Below the pieces are notes generated by a model that was not told the origin of the DNA, ran no database searches, and saw only the letters and a list, made by a program, of their open reading frames with translations. A DNA stretch of 64,000 nucleotides from the NCBI RefSeq assembly GCF_023283885.1, contig NZ_JAKILA010000016.1, positions 1 through 64,000 of the forward strand. The letters are read 5' to 3'. Position numbers and translations under genes: made by a program. Shown piece by piece: positions 1 to 8,229 of this stretch (positions are counted from its first letter, which is position 1; each line of letters opens with the position of its first letter). The DNA comes from Shewanella basaltis. GTDB taxonomy: Bacteria > Pseudomonadota > Gammaproteobacteria > Enterobacterales > Shewanellaceae.

Positions 1-1
1 T

Positions 2-355
2 ATCAATTCAGCAATAAAAGGCGAGCAACCACCAGAGCTATTACCGTTTGTGGGAAATGAAAGACTCAATATGCCTAACGGGCTCATGTTCAGCGTTAAA
101 GATTACATTGTTCTAGTTGAAGATACCGGTCGGATTATTCGAGAAGATAAGCGTGGCGCTATTAGCTCAAGCAGTCAGGACATACTGAATAGGCTCAACA
201 TCCCCGCAGAGAATTGGCTTAAAATCACTACAGAGTTTGGTGCATTATTTAAAGGTCCAGTCGGAGCATTACCTGCTTTAACTGAATACTGTGAGCATTT
301 AGAGCGAAAACGACGACAAGGCGCGGCAAATTGTCAACGCTGGCTGTGCGCTTAA
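2..355 (+). CDS. C-terminal part of IS200-like / REP-associated transposase (cut by window edge)
   Basis: The reading frame is open from the first bases of the window, so the GTG at 50 is not a real start. The visible 117 residues resemble the tail of the Y1-transposase-like proteins common in Shewanella: an LLPFVGN stretch, then DYI.LVEDTGR.IREDKRGAI, then ILNRLNI...WL. In that family this tail follows the HUH nuclease domain, which would lie outside the window. Such proteins are linked to single-stranded mobilisation of short palindromic repeats. Completeness cannot be judged because the catalytic part is not visible. Confidence 0.7.
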   Translation: MNSAIKGEQPPELLPFVGNERLNMPNGLMFSVKDYIVLVEDTGRIIREDKRGAISSSSQDILNRLNIPAENWLKITTEFGALFKGPVGALPALTEYCEHLERKRRQGAANCQRWLCA

Positions 356-677
356 GTCATCATCCCCAATCAAATTTCAATTCTTCTTATGCTTGATTAA
401 TATCAAGGCCCTCTGCTGTGTTGAATTCTACAAATGATGAATAAACCACTAATTTAAATATAATATTTTAGCTATATTGATAAAAGTTGATGAGTTGTTC
501 ACATCGACGATATCTCTCGCCAACACAATGAGAACGGGTAAAGTTATTTTTCAAATAATGGGTGGCTTGGCTTTCGTTATTTTTCAAATAATGGGTGGCT
601 TGGCTTTCGTTGGCTTTCAAATGCCTAAATTCAACTCAGCCATAAATAATAGAAAGAATACTCAGCCAACAATCGCT
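356..677. other. Intergenic stretch, no convincing gene
   Basis: No credible gene lies between the transposase tail and the LysR gene. An 81-codon frame (477-722, TTG start) exists, but it is built largely on a duplicated 33-base unit, has no clear ribosome binding site and runs into the end of the LysR gene on the other strand. I read it as non-coding. Confidence 0.6.
543..608. repeat. 33-bp exact tandem duplication
   Basis: The unit gttatttttcaaataatggg... occupies 543-575 and is repeated without a mismatch at 576-608. A third partial copy of the end (ggctttc) follows. An exact tandem copy in an intergenic gap suggests a recent slippage event. The length of 33 keeps any reading frame. Confidence 0.85.
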
Positions 678-1577
678 TTATGTATTATCCCATTGATGAC
701 AAAACGCGATAAAGCTTGTTAACAACGGGCTGTGGTATTTGTCTTTGTGCACCACTAGCCAAAAGGGGCGTTGCATATTTAGGGTATGATTGTGAGGTAA
801 TGGCAGTTGAGTGACTCGGCCGTCATTAATGGCATACTGCGCGGCTAGGGTCGATAAGCAGCCTAAACCTAATCCTGCCGCAACACTGTTGATGAGCGCT
901 TCAGTGGTATTGAGCTCAAACACCTCATGCCATGCCTCAATGTGTGGTGCAACCGTGCGTAAAAAAAATTCTCTTGAGCCTGAACCTGCCTCACGTAATA
1001 CCCATTGTGATTGTTCTAAATCGCTAAATGAGCATGGCGTGTGCTGGCTTATGGACAAATGAGGCGCAGCAATAATACACATTTGGTCGTGACTAAACTG
1101 ATGGGCAACTAATTCTGGGTGATGGCTTTTACCTTCAATAAGGCCAATATCTAACTCGTAATCGAGCAGCTTTTGGCAAATTAATCGTGAGTTAGAAATC
1201 ACCACACTTTGGGAAAAATGCTGTGATTGTTGCCTAAATTGGCTCAATAATCCCGGGACAACATGGTTACCTACCGTATCACTAGCGCCTATTTTTAACT
1301 GACCTGAAAAAGCGTGGTCTGCATCAAACAATTGGCTGATGCTATTTGCTCTACTTAGCAGTTCATCGGCAAGTGGCAATAGTTTGTGGCCTTCTTGATT
1401 GAGAATTAATCGGTTATTGACCCGGTCAAATAACGGGTGGCCTAGCTGTTTTTCTAATTCTGCGAGCGCCATGCTCACTGCTGCTTTAGATAAAAAAATG
1501 GCCTCTGCTGCAGCTGTTAAGGTGCTGTGTTGGGTAATGCTTATAAATACATTGAGCTGTTTAAGTGAAATATTCAT
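678..1577 (-). CDS. LysR-family transcriptional regulator
   Basis: About 299 residues, the normal LysR length. Residues 1-62 form the winged helix-turn-helix (LKQLNVFISITQHSTLTAAAEAIFLSKAAVSMALAELE). The rest fits the periplasmic-binding-protein-like effector domain. I start at the ATG at 1577 (MNISLKQL) because that is where LysR homology begins; an in-frame start at 1628 would add 17 residues unlike the family. The gene is divergent from a TDT transporter at 1757, about 180 bp away, so it probably controls that transporter. The effector is unknown. Confidence 0.85.
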   Translation of the reverse strand: MNISLKQLNVFISITQHSTLTAAAEAIFLSKAAVSMALAELEKQLGHPLFDRVNNRLILNQEGHKLLPLADELLSRANSISQLFDADHAFSGQLKIGASDTVGNHVVPGLLSQFRQQSQHFSQSVVISNSRLICQKLLDYELDIGLIEGKSHHPELVAHQFSHDQMCIIAAPHLSISQHTPCSFSDLEQSQWVLREAGSGSREFFLRTVAPHIEAWHEVFELNTTEALINSVAAGLGLGCLSTLAAQYAINDGRVTQLPLPHNHTLNMQRPFWLVVHKDKYHSPLLTSFIAFCHQWDNT

Positions 1578-1756
1578 GTTATTGGGATTTCTGATTAACA
1601 GGTATAACACTCGATGCTGTATTAGCACGCCGGTTACAGATAATGTTCAACTTTTGTTTAGTTTTATTGAACGTATGTTTCATATAATTGGATATTTATA
1701 AACAAACCGCAAGCGTAAAATGATGTTATTGGCTTGCAGGTTGGTTTGAGGTTGAA

Positions 1757-2725
1757 ATGTTTCGAGCAGTAAAGCAAACAGTGATGATGGCACCCACACC
1801 TATGGCAGGCCTTGCCTTAGGCATTGCCAGTTTAGGTTGGAGTTGGGAAAACCTTGTCAGTATCAATCATTATGGTCAGTGGGGCGGTGCGGCCATTGCC
1901 AGTGTGTTGCTATTGGTGTTAGCGACAAAATTTATATTACATTCGCATTTGTTACGCCAAGATTTAGCTCATCCTGTGGTGGGCAGTGTGGTGCCTACTT
2001 TTGCCATGGCATTAATGGTGGTATCTAACTCGCTGGGTTATGTCTCAGCCATGGCCGGTGATTTATTGTGGTGCTTTGCAGTTATATTACACATTGGCTT
2101 TTTAGTGAGCTTTATTTACCATCGAAGTAAGCAGTTTTCACTATGCCACATGGTGCCGAGCTGGTTTATTCCCCCCATTGGTATTGTGGTGGCGGATGTG
2201 TCTTTTTCGGGAAATGCACATTTATTGTGGGTTGCTCAGTCGGCACTTATTTTTGGCATGTTAAGTTATGCGTTTATGTTGCCTATGATGATTTACCGAC
2301 TTATGTTTACAGAGCAGGTGCCCGATGCCGCTAAGCCCACATTAGCGATTCTTGCAGCCCCTGCTAGCCTGTCTTTGGCGGGGTACTTAACCATTACTCA
2401 GCAACCGTCGCCTGTGATTGTTGCGCTATTGTTTGGTATTGGAGTGTTAATGACCTCGATTATTTATCTGTCATTTTTTAAATTAATGCGTTTACCTTTT
2501 AGCCCAAGTTATGCAGCATTTACTTTCCCGATGGTGATAGGGGCTACAGCATTATTTAAAATGGCAGACTGGATGGAAAGTGTTGGTATTGCCACACAAT
2601 ACATACAGCAAATTAATGCATTAGCAGAGTTTGAATTGCTTGTTGCCACTGCGGTTGTGGCTTATGTTTGTTTGCGATATTTGCATTATTATCAGCCCAA
2701 TAAAGTGCCAGTAATGAATTTATAG
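1757..2725 (+). CDS. TDT-family transporter (TehA/SLAC1-like)
   Basis: 322 residues with roughly ten hydrophobic membrane spans and little else, typical of the tellurite-resistance/dicarboxylate transporter family, which includes TehA and plant SLAC1 anion channels. The N-terminus (PTPMAGLALGIASLGWSWEN) is the family's usual first span. A ribosome binding site (gagg) precedes the ATG. It sits divergent to a LysR gene and only 7 bp before ybaK, so the two probably share a transcript. Substrate cannot be read from sequence; a monovalent anion or small organic acid is likely from the family. Confidence 0.75.
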   Translation: MFRAVKQTVMMAPTPMAGLALGIASLGWSWENLVSINHYGQWGGAAIASVLLLVLATKFILHSHLLRQDLAHPVVGSVVPTFAMALMVVSNSLGYVSAMAGDLLWCFAVILHIGFLVSFIYHRSKQFSLCHMVPSWFIPPIGIVVADVSFSGNAHLLWVAQSALIFGMLSYAFMLPMMIYRLMFTEQVPDAAKPTLAILAAPASLSLAGYLTITQQPSPVIVALLFGIGVLMTSIIYLSFFKLMRLPFSPSYAAFTFPMVIGATALFKMADWMESVGIATQYIQQINALAEFELLVATAVVAYVCLRYLHYYQPNKVPVMNL

Positions 2726-2732
2726 GATTGAA

Positions 2733-3200
2733 ATGACCCCAGCAATTAATATGGCTAAAAAGCATAAGATTGATTTTAAAGTGCATGAGTACCAGCATGA
2801 TGATAGTAACGAAGCTTACGGCTTAGAAGCGGCACAAAAATTAGGATTACCAGCCGAACAAGTCTTTAAAACCTTGGTGGTGAGCCTTGATAATCAATCA
2901 TTGGCCGTGGCGGTTGTACCTGTGTCAGCAATGTTAAGCATGAAATTAATGGCCAAAGCCTCGGGTGTTAAAAAAGCTCAAATGGCTGACGCTGCAGCGG
3001 TTGAGCGGTCTAGCGGTTATGTACTTGGCGGCGTCAGTCCGTTAGGGCAAAAAAGACGCTTAGCAACTGTGATTGACGCTTCGGCGCAGCAATTTGAGTG
3101 CATTTATGTCAGCGGCGGCAAAAGAGGGCTTGATATTTCGCTGAAGCCCGATGATTTACAGCGCTTACTCAATGCTAAATTTACCGATATTTGTGCCTAA
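2733..3200 (+). CDS. ybaK: Cys-tRNA(Pro)/Cys-tRNA(Cys) deacylase
   Basis: 155 residues matching the YbaK/EbsC family, which hydrolyses cysteine mischarged onto tRNA(Pro) in the cytoplasm. Family features are visible: KTLVV...LAVAVVPV near residues 45-65, the conserved Lys-rich stretch, and the C-terminal GGVSPLGQKRRL...D motif and S-GGKRG. Length equals the family norm. It starts 7 bp after the TDT transporter with aggattga upstream, so the two are probably co-transcribed, although no functional link between them is obvious. Confidence 0.9.
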   Translation: MTPAINMAKKHKIDFKVHEYQHDDSNEAYGLEAAQKLGLPAEQVFKTLVVSLDNQSLAVAVVPVSAMLSMKLMAKASGVKKAQMADAAAVERSSGYVLGGVSPLGQKRRLATVIDASAQQFECIYVSGGKRGLDISLKPDDLQRLLNAKFTDICA

Positions 3201-3283
3201 TAAACAGCGACATACCCCTGTGGATATATCGCTTTGTTGGTTTAAAGCTTCAATAAAAGCGGATTTACTTCAGCTCTGGTTAA

Positions 3284-4015
3284 TTATTGATTTATTCTGG
3301 CCTTAAATTCAGCTTGCGTTTGTGGGCTTGCTTTTTGGTACCAGTAATCGAGCATGGTAGATACTTCAGCCTGGTTGGGTTGTTCTGTATGGTCGGTGAT
3401 AACCGTGGCGGTATGTTGTGATTGACCATCGCTTATGGTCAACGTCGCTGGCACTGATGCTGCAGTTGAGGTCGAGACAGTTGAGGTCGTGACAGTTGAA
3501 GCAATTGGCGCAACCGCTGGGGCTGATACTTGCGCTGCACTCCAGCTAGCGGGGTTGGCGGCGCTATTGTATTTGGCGATTTCTTGTTCAAAATCACGAC
3601 CAAGCTGTAAGCCTTTTTTCATTAATTTGTCTTGGGTAAACTCAACTGCATTACCTGCCTTATCGGTTAAGGTCAGTGCTGGCGAGTCATTAAACCGCGC
3701 CGCGCTGCTTTGTGAACGTATGCTGGGTAGGGTTAATTGATAGTCTTGATCGCTCGCGGCAAAACGCAAAATAATCACATCTGAGCTAAAGCTATGTTGG
3801 CTGCCTTGATCTCTAAAGCGCGCATGATAGCGAAAGGCGATTTGTTGTAACCCTTGTGGTGTTGTGATGTCTAGGGCCACTTGTTGCTGCTCAATTGCGA
3901 CACCATTGACTAACACCGTATTGGCATTGTTAGGTAGCTGTAAGCTGGCTGCTAAACTGCTTGGGCTGAGTATTAATGTACTTAAACTGAGCGTGATAAC
4001 AGTGAATAAACGCAT
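3284..4015 (-). CDS. YccT/DUF2057-family exported protein
   Basis: 243 residues with a Sec signal peptide (MRLFTVITLSLSTLILSPSSLAA) followed by the DUF2057 (UPF0319) pattern: LQLP..A..LVNG, then F.ARFRDQG, and a region ending DYWYQKASPQTQAEF. E. coli YccT (CsgI) of this family is a periplasmic inhibitor of curli assembly; the role here is inferred at best. The ATG at 4015 was chosen because it opens the signal peptide; the longer frame to 4132 would run into the neighbouring gene. There is a low-complexity Val/Thr/Ser/Ala linker near residues 165-190. It follows the pseudouridine synthase by 16 bp. Confidence 0.75.
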   Translation of the reverse strand: MRLFTVITLSLSTLILSPSSLAASLQLPNNANTVLVNGVAIEQQQVALDITTPQGLQQIAFRYHARFRDQGSQHSFSSDVIILRFAASDQDYQLTLPSIRSQSSAARFNDSPALTLTDKAGNAVEFTQDKLMKKGLQLGRDFEQEIAKYNSAANPASWSAAQVSAPAVAPIASTVTTSTVSTSTAASVPATLTISDGQSQHTATVITDHTEQPNQAEVSTMLDYWYQKASPQTQAEFKARINQ

Positions 4016-4031
4016 GTGGTGTTCCTGTGGC

Positions 4032-4892
4032 TTAGCCACGCAATAGGGGTTGTTGGTCGGCAAACTGAGGTCGATAGTGTTGCGGTAATTCAAACTGTTT
4101 TTGTATGCCAGTAAGAGGGCATATAAAACCAAAGTAGCAAGAGGTTAAGGCAAGATCGGGGGATTGATCGTCACCATTACCGTGTAAACGGTCACCCACC
4201 ACGGGATGACCTAAACTGGCCATATGAATACGGATTTGATGCTTGCGCCCCGTGTCGATTTTAACTTGCACTTTAGACTGGTTAAGCCCTGGATTAAATT
4301 CTAATAGGCTGGCGTGCGAGCGCGCGGGTTTATTGTCGACAGGGCTATCTATAATAACCTCTTGGCGAGAAAACTCACCTTCAACAATCACTTGGTAATA
4401 TTTGGTGAGTGCGCGAGTTTCAAAGAGTTTGGCTATCGCGGCGGTGGCTTTTTTGCTATGCCCTAACACGATTAAACCGGTCGCTGCGCGATCGAGTCGG
4501 TGAATAATAAATGCGTTACGTTGCGGCTGTAAATTAAGCTCGGCATAACGATTAATGGTGGTGTGGTCGCTCCATTTTGAGCCCTGGCAACGCATGCCAT
4601 ATGGCTTATACCAAATGCTGTATTCACCTTCATCAAATAACAGCTCTGCCGGGGTGACTTGTTCATCAAGTATGTGTTGGTTGTAATATAGGTGCAGTTT
4701 ATCACCCGCTTTCAATGGTTTTTTTGCCCGCCTAATTCGATTAGTTTGTTTGCCGTGGCTATGCCAAATAGCACCTTTTTGCATGGCATCTTTTAAGACT
4801 TGCTTTCCTAGGCCGCTGGCTTGGGCTAATAGCTCAATAGCATCAGTCGTTTGCTCAAGGATATCAATATGGTATTCGGTTTTATCGGCCAT
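4032..4892 (-). CDS. RluA-family RNA pseudouridine synthase
   Basis: 286 residues. An S4-like N-terminal region (about 15-70) precedes the catalytic domain. The signature HRLDRAATGL lies at residues 131-140, with the catalytic Asp at 134. RKHQIRIHMASLGHPVVGD follows as the second conserved block. The enzyme isomerises uridine to pseudouridine in rRNA or tRNA; the exact target (RluA, RluC/D or TruC-like) cannot be fixed from sequence. The start at 4892 (MADKTEY) is preferred to 4928. It is 16 bp upstream of the YccT-like gene on the same strand. Confidence 0.85.
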   Translation of the reverse strand: MADKTEYHIDILEQTTDAIELLAQASGLGKQVLKDAMQKGAIWHSHGKQTNRIRRAKKPLKAGDKLHLYYNQHILDEQVTPAELLFDEGEYSIWYKPYGMRCQGSKWSDHTTINRYAELNLQPQRNAFIIHRLDRAATGLIVLGHSKKATAAIAKLFETRALTKYYQVIVEGEFSRQEVIIDSPVDNKPARSHASLLEFNPGLNQSKVQVKIDTGRKHQIRIHMASLGHPVVGDRLHGNGDDQSPDLALTSCYFGFICPLTGIQKQFELPQHYRPQFADQQPLLRG

Positions 4893-5087
4893 TATTTGGT
4901 TAGCTCTAATCGTGCGGTTCATCGGCAATTAATCGTGTTAAATGTTACCTTATTTACAGCCTCATTGTTAATTTACCTTACTTAGGTTAATGAAACTTTC
5001 TCTTCGCCCACGTATCTATGTATCATCTAAGATGAAGTTGTTTTAGCATAATGCGATAAAACATAGCATGAATTTGGAGTAGGTAAC

Positions 5088-5864
5088 TTGGAACACATCG
5101 TTTGGGATTTTGATCCTATATTAGTCTCTTTTATGGGATTAACCGTCCATTGGTATGGGGCGCTGTTTGCGTTAGCCATCGCGACGGGTTTTCAGGTGAT
5201 GAAGTACTTTTATAAAAAAGAAGGCTTAGACTTAGAGTCGCTTGATAATTTATTAGTGTACTGCGTTGTTGGCATTATTGTGGGCGCACGTTTGGCCCAT
5301 TGTATTTTTTATGATCCGGCTTATTACTTTGCTCATCCACTGAAAATTTTAGCCATTTGGGAAGGTGGTCTTGCTAGTCATGGTGGTGGCTTAGGTGCGA
5401 TTTTGGGGCTGTATTTTTACCAACGCAAAGTAAAATTACCGTTTTTGTTTTTGCTTGATCGTTTAGCCATTGCAACGGCAATATTTGGCTTTTTTGTGCG
5501 TATGGCAAATTTTGCTAACTCAGAGATTTTAGGCGAACCAACTACTCAGCCTTGGGGCATTATTTTTAAACGGATTGATATGTTGCCGCGTCACCCGGCG
5601 CAGCTGTATGAGTCGATAGCTTATTTATTAATATTTATTGGTTTATTTGCTATTTACAAATACACCAAGATGAAGCAAAAGCACGGTGCTATTTTTGGGG
5701 TGTTTTTAGTCGCTGTATTTAGCGCCCGGATTGCGATAGAAAGCGTAAAGGTGAGCCAGGCGGCTTATCATGAGTCGATGTTAAGTGCTGGGCAGTGGTT
5801 AAGTTTACCTTTTTTACTTACCGGTATTGTGTTGCTAGTGATGGCTTATCGTAAGCCTAGTTAG
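5088..5864 (+). CDS. lgt: Prolipoprotein diacylglyceryl transferase, atypical subtype
   Basis: 258 residues, multi-spanning, cytoplasmic membrane. Lgt transfers diacylglycerol to the lipobox cysteine of prolipoproteins. Visible family residues are HWYG near 21-24, GARL, the GG.ASHGGG loop with the essential His, R..NF.NSE and the C-terminal R...E pair. The start is TTG at 5088: a ggag sits about 9 bases upstream and the protein begins MEHIVWDFDP. Wording such as LASHGG and NSEILGEPT resembles Bacteroidota-type Lgt more than the usual gammaproteobacterial form (FHGG, NGELWG), and thyA is not next to it. It may be a second, transferred lgt. Confidence 0.85.
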   Translation: MEHIVWDFDPILVSFMGLTVHWYGALFALAIATGFQVMKYFYKKEGLDLESLDNLLVYCVVGIIVGARLAHCIFYDPAYYFAHPLKILAIWEGGLASHGGGLGAILGLYFYQRKVKLPFLFLLDRLAIATAIFGFFVRMANFANSEILGEPTTQPWGIIFKRIDMLPRHPAQLYESIAYLLIFIGLFAIYKYTKMKQKHGAIFGVFLVAVFSARIAIESVKVSQAAYHESMLSAGQWLSLPFLLTGIVLLVMAYRKPS

Positions 5865-5894
5865 CAGTTAACAACAAGCATATACGATGAATAA

Positions 5895-6063
5895 ATAACC
5901 TTGACTCTTCCAATGACTTCGAACGATATATTCAAACTTGAAGTTTGCGTTGATAACTAGACAAATTTACGCGTCAATAGCGAGTCTATTACAAGTCAAT
6001 TTAACACCTGCATCGATGTAGGTGTTTGTTTATCAAATGTTTATTTCCAAGGGTTGAGGTTAC
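5895..6063. mobile_element. Degenerate copy A of a ~200-bp miniature inverted-repeat element
   Basis: The ends (taaccttgactcttccaa at 5896 and ttccaagggttgaggtta up to 6062) are imperfect inverted repeats. The core tacgcgtcaatagcgagtc near 5970 matches the cores of the copies at 18097 and 45941. It is shorter and more diverged than those, so it is probably an old insertion. No coding capacity. It occupies part of the 460-bp gap after lgt. Confidence 0.6.
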
Positions 6064-6206
6064 TTCGTCGTAAAACACAATCGCCGGTTTTAGCTGGTGT
6101 GATTGGTGCAGGGTTATCGATAGTGCCTATTTTAGGTGTGGTTTATTTGGTGGTTCTACTGCTTAAAAAAGACATTAATACCACTTCAAGTGCGGTAAAT
6201 ATTTAG
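6054..6206 (+). pseudogene. Possible decayed fragment of a membrane protein gene
   Basis: An open frame without a convincing start gives about 50 residues: LRRKTQSPVLAGVIGAGLSI, then one hydrophobic span (VPILGVVYLVVLLL) and a basic tail. It begins where miniature element A ends. This could be the 3' remnant of a gene disrupted by the element, or chance. No family is recognised. The rest of the gap to 6324 shows only a weak hairpin (6278-6308) without a U-run. Confidence 0.25.
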
Positions 6207-6324
6207 CTTGCAAGCAGTGGTTCGTTTGTTGCGCTTGAGATGTATTGTTATCAAGTAAGGCTATCATTTACGACACCTTGAGCTGACCCATTTTAGGCAT
6301 CAGCTCAACGGGTTGGCCACAAGT

Positions 6325-7038
6325 TTATTTCAGTCTAAATATCACTTCGACTCGATCGCTGACCGTCACTTGGCTTTGTTGGTATGTTTGCGCCACGTCA
6401 GCGTTCATCTTCATGCTGGCGCGGTACATTTCAGGTTGATGTGATTGAGTGGGAAAATACCTCACCTCCCATACGCCAGCCACTTGTTCGCCAAAACCGT
6501 TGGCGAGCGAGTTGGCTTTTTGTTTAGCATCTTTAATCGCTGCCTGACGCGCTTGCAAAATCATCTCGGCTTCGTTGCTGGATTTGAGTTCGATATTATT
6601 CACCTGGTTAATACCGTCAGCCAATGCACTGTCTAGTAAAGTATTTAAGTTGTTGAGCTCAACAACGGTGACAGTCATTTGACGAGTCGCTGTGTATCCC
6701 ATCAATTTACGTGGTTCATTTTGTTCATATTTGTAGACTGGGTTGAGCTGTAAATTGGCACTTTGGATATGTTTTTGGTCCACACCCGCCTTAATTAAAC
6801 GTTGCATAAATTGGCTAACCGCCTCATCGGCTTGCTCTTTTGCTGATTTAGCATTAGCGGCTTCAATCGAGACGGCAACACTGATTATTGCCATGTCAGC
6901 TGGCGTTTCAATTGTGCTGGTTCCGACCGTTTCAATATGAGCGAAATTTAATTCAGCAGCTTGCAAGGTTGATAAGTGGCTTGCTGATAGGGTCAATAAT
7001 GAAGCAGAAATCATTGTTGTGAGTAATCGTTTGTTCAT
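6325..7038 (-). CDS. SIMPL-domain (DUF541) periplasmic protein, YggE-like
   Basis: 237 residues. A signal peptide (MNKRLLTTMISASLLTLSASH..) is followed by the SIMPL pattern: VGTSTIETPADMAIISVAV near 40-60, then LQLNPVYKYE and GYTATRQMTVTV, ending SVTVSDRVEVIFRLK-like. YggE of E. coli is linked to oxidative stress defence; the molecular activity is unknown. The ATG at 7038 opens the signal peptide and is preferred to 7056. It is monocistronic as far as can be seen, 72 bp downstream of the dihaem peroxidase gene on the same strand. Confidence 0.8.
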   Translation of the reverse strand: MNKRLLTTMISASLLTLSASHLSTLQAAELNFAHIETVGTSTIETPADMAIISVAVSIEAANAKSAKEQADEAVSQFMQRLIKAGVDQKHIQSANLQLNPVYKYEQNEPRKLMGYTATRQMTVTVVELNNLNTLLDSALADGINQVNNIELKSSNEAEMILQARQAAIKDAKQKANSLANGFGEQVAGVWEVRYFPTQSHQPEMYRASMKMNADVAQTYQQSQVTVSDRVEVIFRLK

Positions 7039-7110
7039 GAAAAACTCCGTGATCATTTAGGGCTTATCGATGTAAACGTAGTAAAGCATAAAAAGGGTTT
7101 TATTTTTTGT

Positions 7111-8229
7111 TTAGAGCATTTCTAAAAAAGAGACTAAATCATTTTGCTCTTTTGTAGTTAAATTAAGTTGATGAAGTAATGATGATGTTTGTGGGTAGAG
7201 CGGGTCATCATTAAACTTCGTAGGTCGTTTGGGTCTCGCGCCACCTGCATTGTATAGCCGCACAATGCCAAGCATTTGCGTAAACAATCCATTATGCATC
7301 CAAGGGGATGTTTGGTTTAGCATTAATAATGACGGCGTTCTAAACTTACCTACATCGTCAGGGTTGTTGGTTATTTGGTAGCGGCCTAAGTCTTCACGCT
7401 TGCGACCATAAAAACTCAACCCGGTATTATGAAACTGATTATCACTGAGTAGGGCGCCATTATGGCATGTCATGCATTTGGCTTTAGTTCTGAACAAGTG
7501 TAGCCCATGTAGCTCTGCATCATTTAATTGAGCAATAGCACGTTGAGGTTGCAGAGTTGTTTGGGCAATAAACTCAGTAAATCGATTGTTTGGCAGTGGT
7601 AGTGAGCGTTCAAATTCTGCCAGTGCAGTCCCGAGATCTTGAGCATTAAGCTTTTTTTTGGCGAATGCTTTTTGAATTAATGGTAGATACTGAGGGTTAC
7701 TGTTGATTCTAATAAGCGCTTCTGTGATTGACAGATCCATTTCTAATGGGTTTTCTATGGGCATTATTGCTTGTTGCTCTGGCGAACTGACTCGACCATC
7801 CCAAAAAAAACTTGTCCAATGATCAATAGCAAAGATAGCTTGAGTATTTCGATTGCCTGGTTGGTTTTTAATGCCAATGGCAACGGTTCTTGCATCGCTA
7901 AAAGCAATACGTTTTTCATGGCAGTTTGCACAAGATACGCTGTTATCGCGTGATAAGTTTTGATCATGAAATAGCTTTTCACCTAAAGCGACTTGTGCCA
8001 GATTCAGTTTAGGCTTAAGCCTTTTTAGCGGTGCAAGTGGTTTAACTGCACGATTGTCAGCGGTTTGAATATCTGGCCATTGTGACTGAGGTTGGCTATA
8101 CAATTGGCGTAAGTTAATCATATTAGTTTGCACCTCTAGCGTGGTTGCAAGCACGTTAGAGGTGTGTATTAATAACAAGCTGGCTAGGTAATGAATTATG
8201 CTCCTTGGCCATATTTTCTTATTATTCAT
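7111..8229 (-). CDS. Dihaem cytochrome c peroxidase / MauG-like protein
   Basis: 372 residues with an N-terminal hydrophobic export segment (about 10-28) and two haem-binding motifs, CANCH at 100-104 and CMTCH at 252-256. Family landmarks FFWDGR, FHNTG, GKFRTPSL and PWMHNG are present. The family contains bacterial CcpA peroxidases and MauG/MbnH enzymes that oxidise a protein partner; sequence alone does not separate these. The start overlaps the end of the TonB receptor gene by 8 bp, which implies translational coupling. As last gene of the lipoprotein-receptor operon it probably acts in the periplasm on the same substrate. Confidence 0.85.
   Translation of the reverse strand: MNNKKIWPRSIIHYLASLLLIHTSNVLATTLEVQTNMINLRQLYSQPQSQWPDIQTADNRAVKPLAPLKRLKPKLNLAQVALGEKLFHDQNLSRDNSVSCANCHEKRIAFSDARTVAIGIKNQPGNRNTQAIFAIDHWTSFFWDGRVSSPEQQAIMPIENPLEMDLSITEALIRINSNPQYLPLIQKAFAKKKLNAQDLGTALAEFERSLPLPNNRFTEFIAQTTLQPQRAIAQLNDAELHGLHLFRTKAKCMTCHNGALLSDNQFHNTGLSFYGRKREDLGRYQITNNPDDVGKFRTPSLLMLNQTSPWMHNGLFTQMLGIVRLYNAGGARPKRPTKFNDDPLYPQTSSLLHQLNLTTKEQNDLVSFLEML

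Noticed and set aside
477..722. 81-codon frame with repeated IFQIMGGLAFV
   Set aside because: TTG start, weak ribosome binding site, built on a tandem DNA duplication and overlapping the LysR gene end; not supported as a gene.
6278..6308. Inverted repeat ttgagctga/tcagctcaa after the SIMPL gene
   Set aside because: Long loop and no U-run on the relevant strand; not convincing as a terminator.
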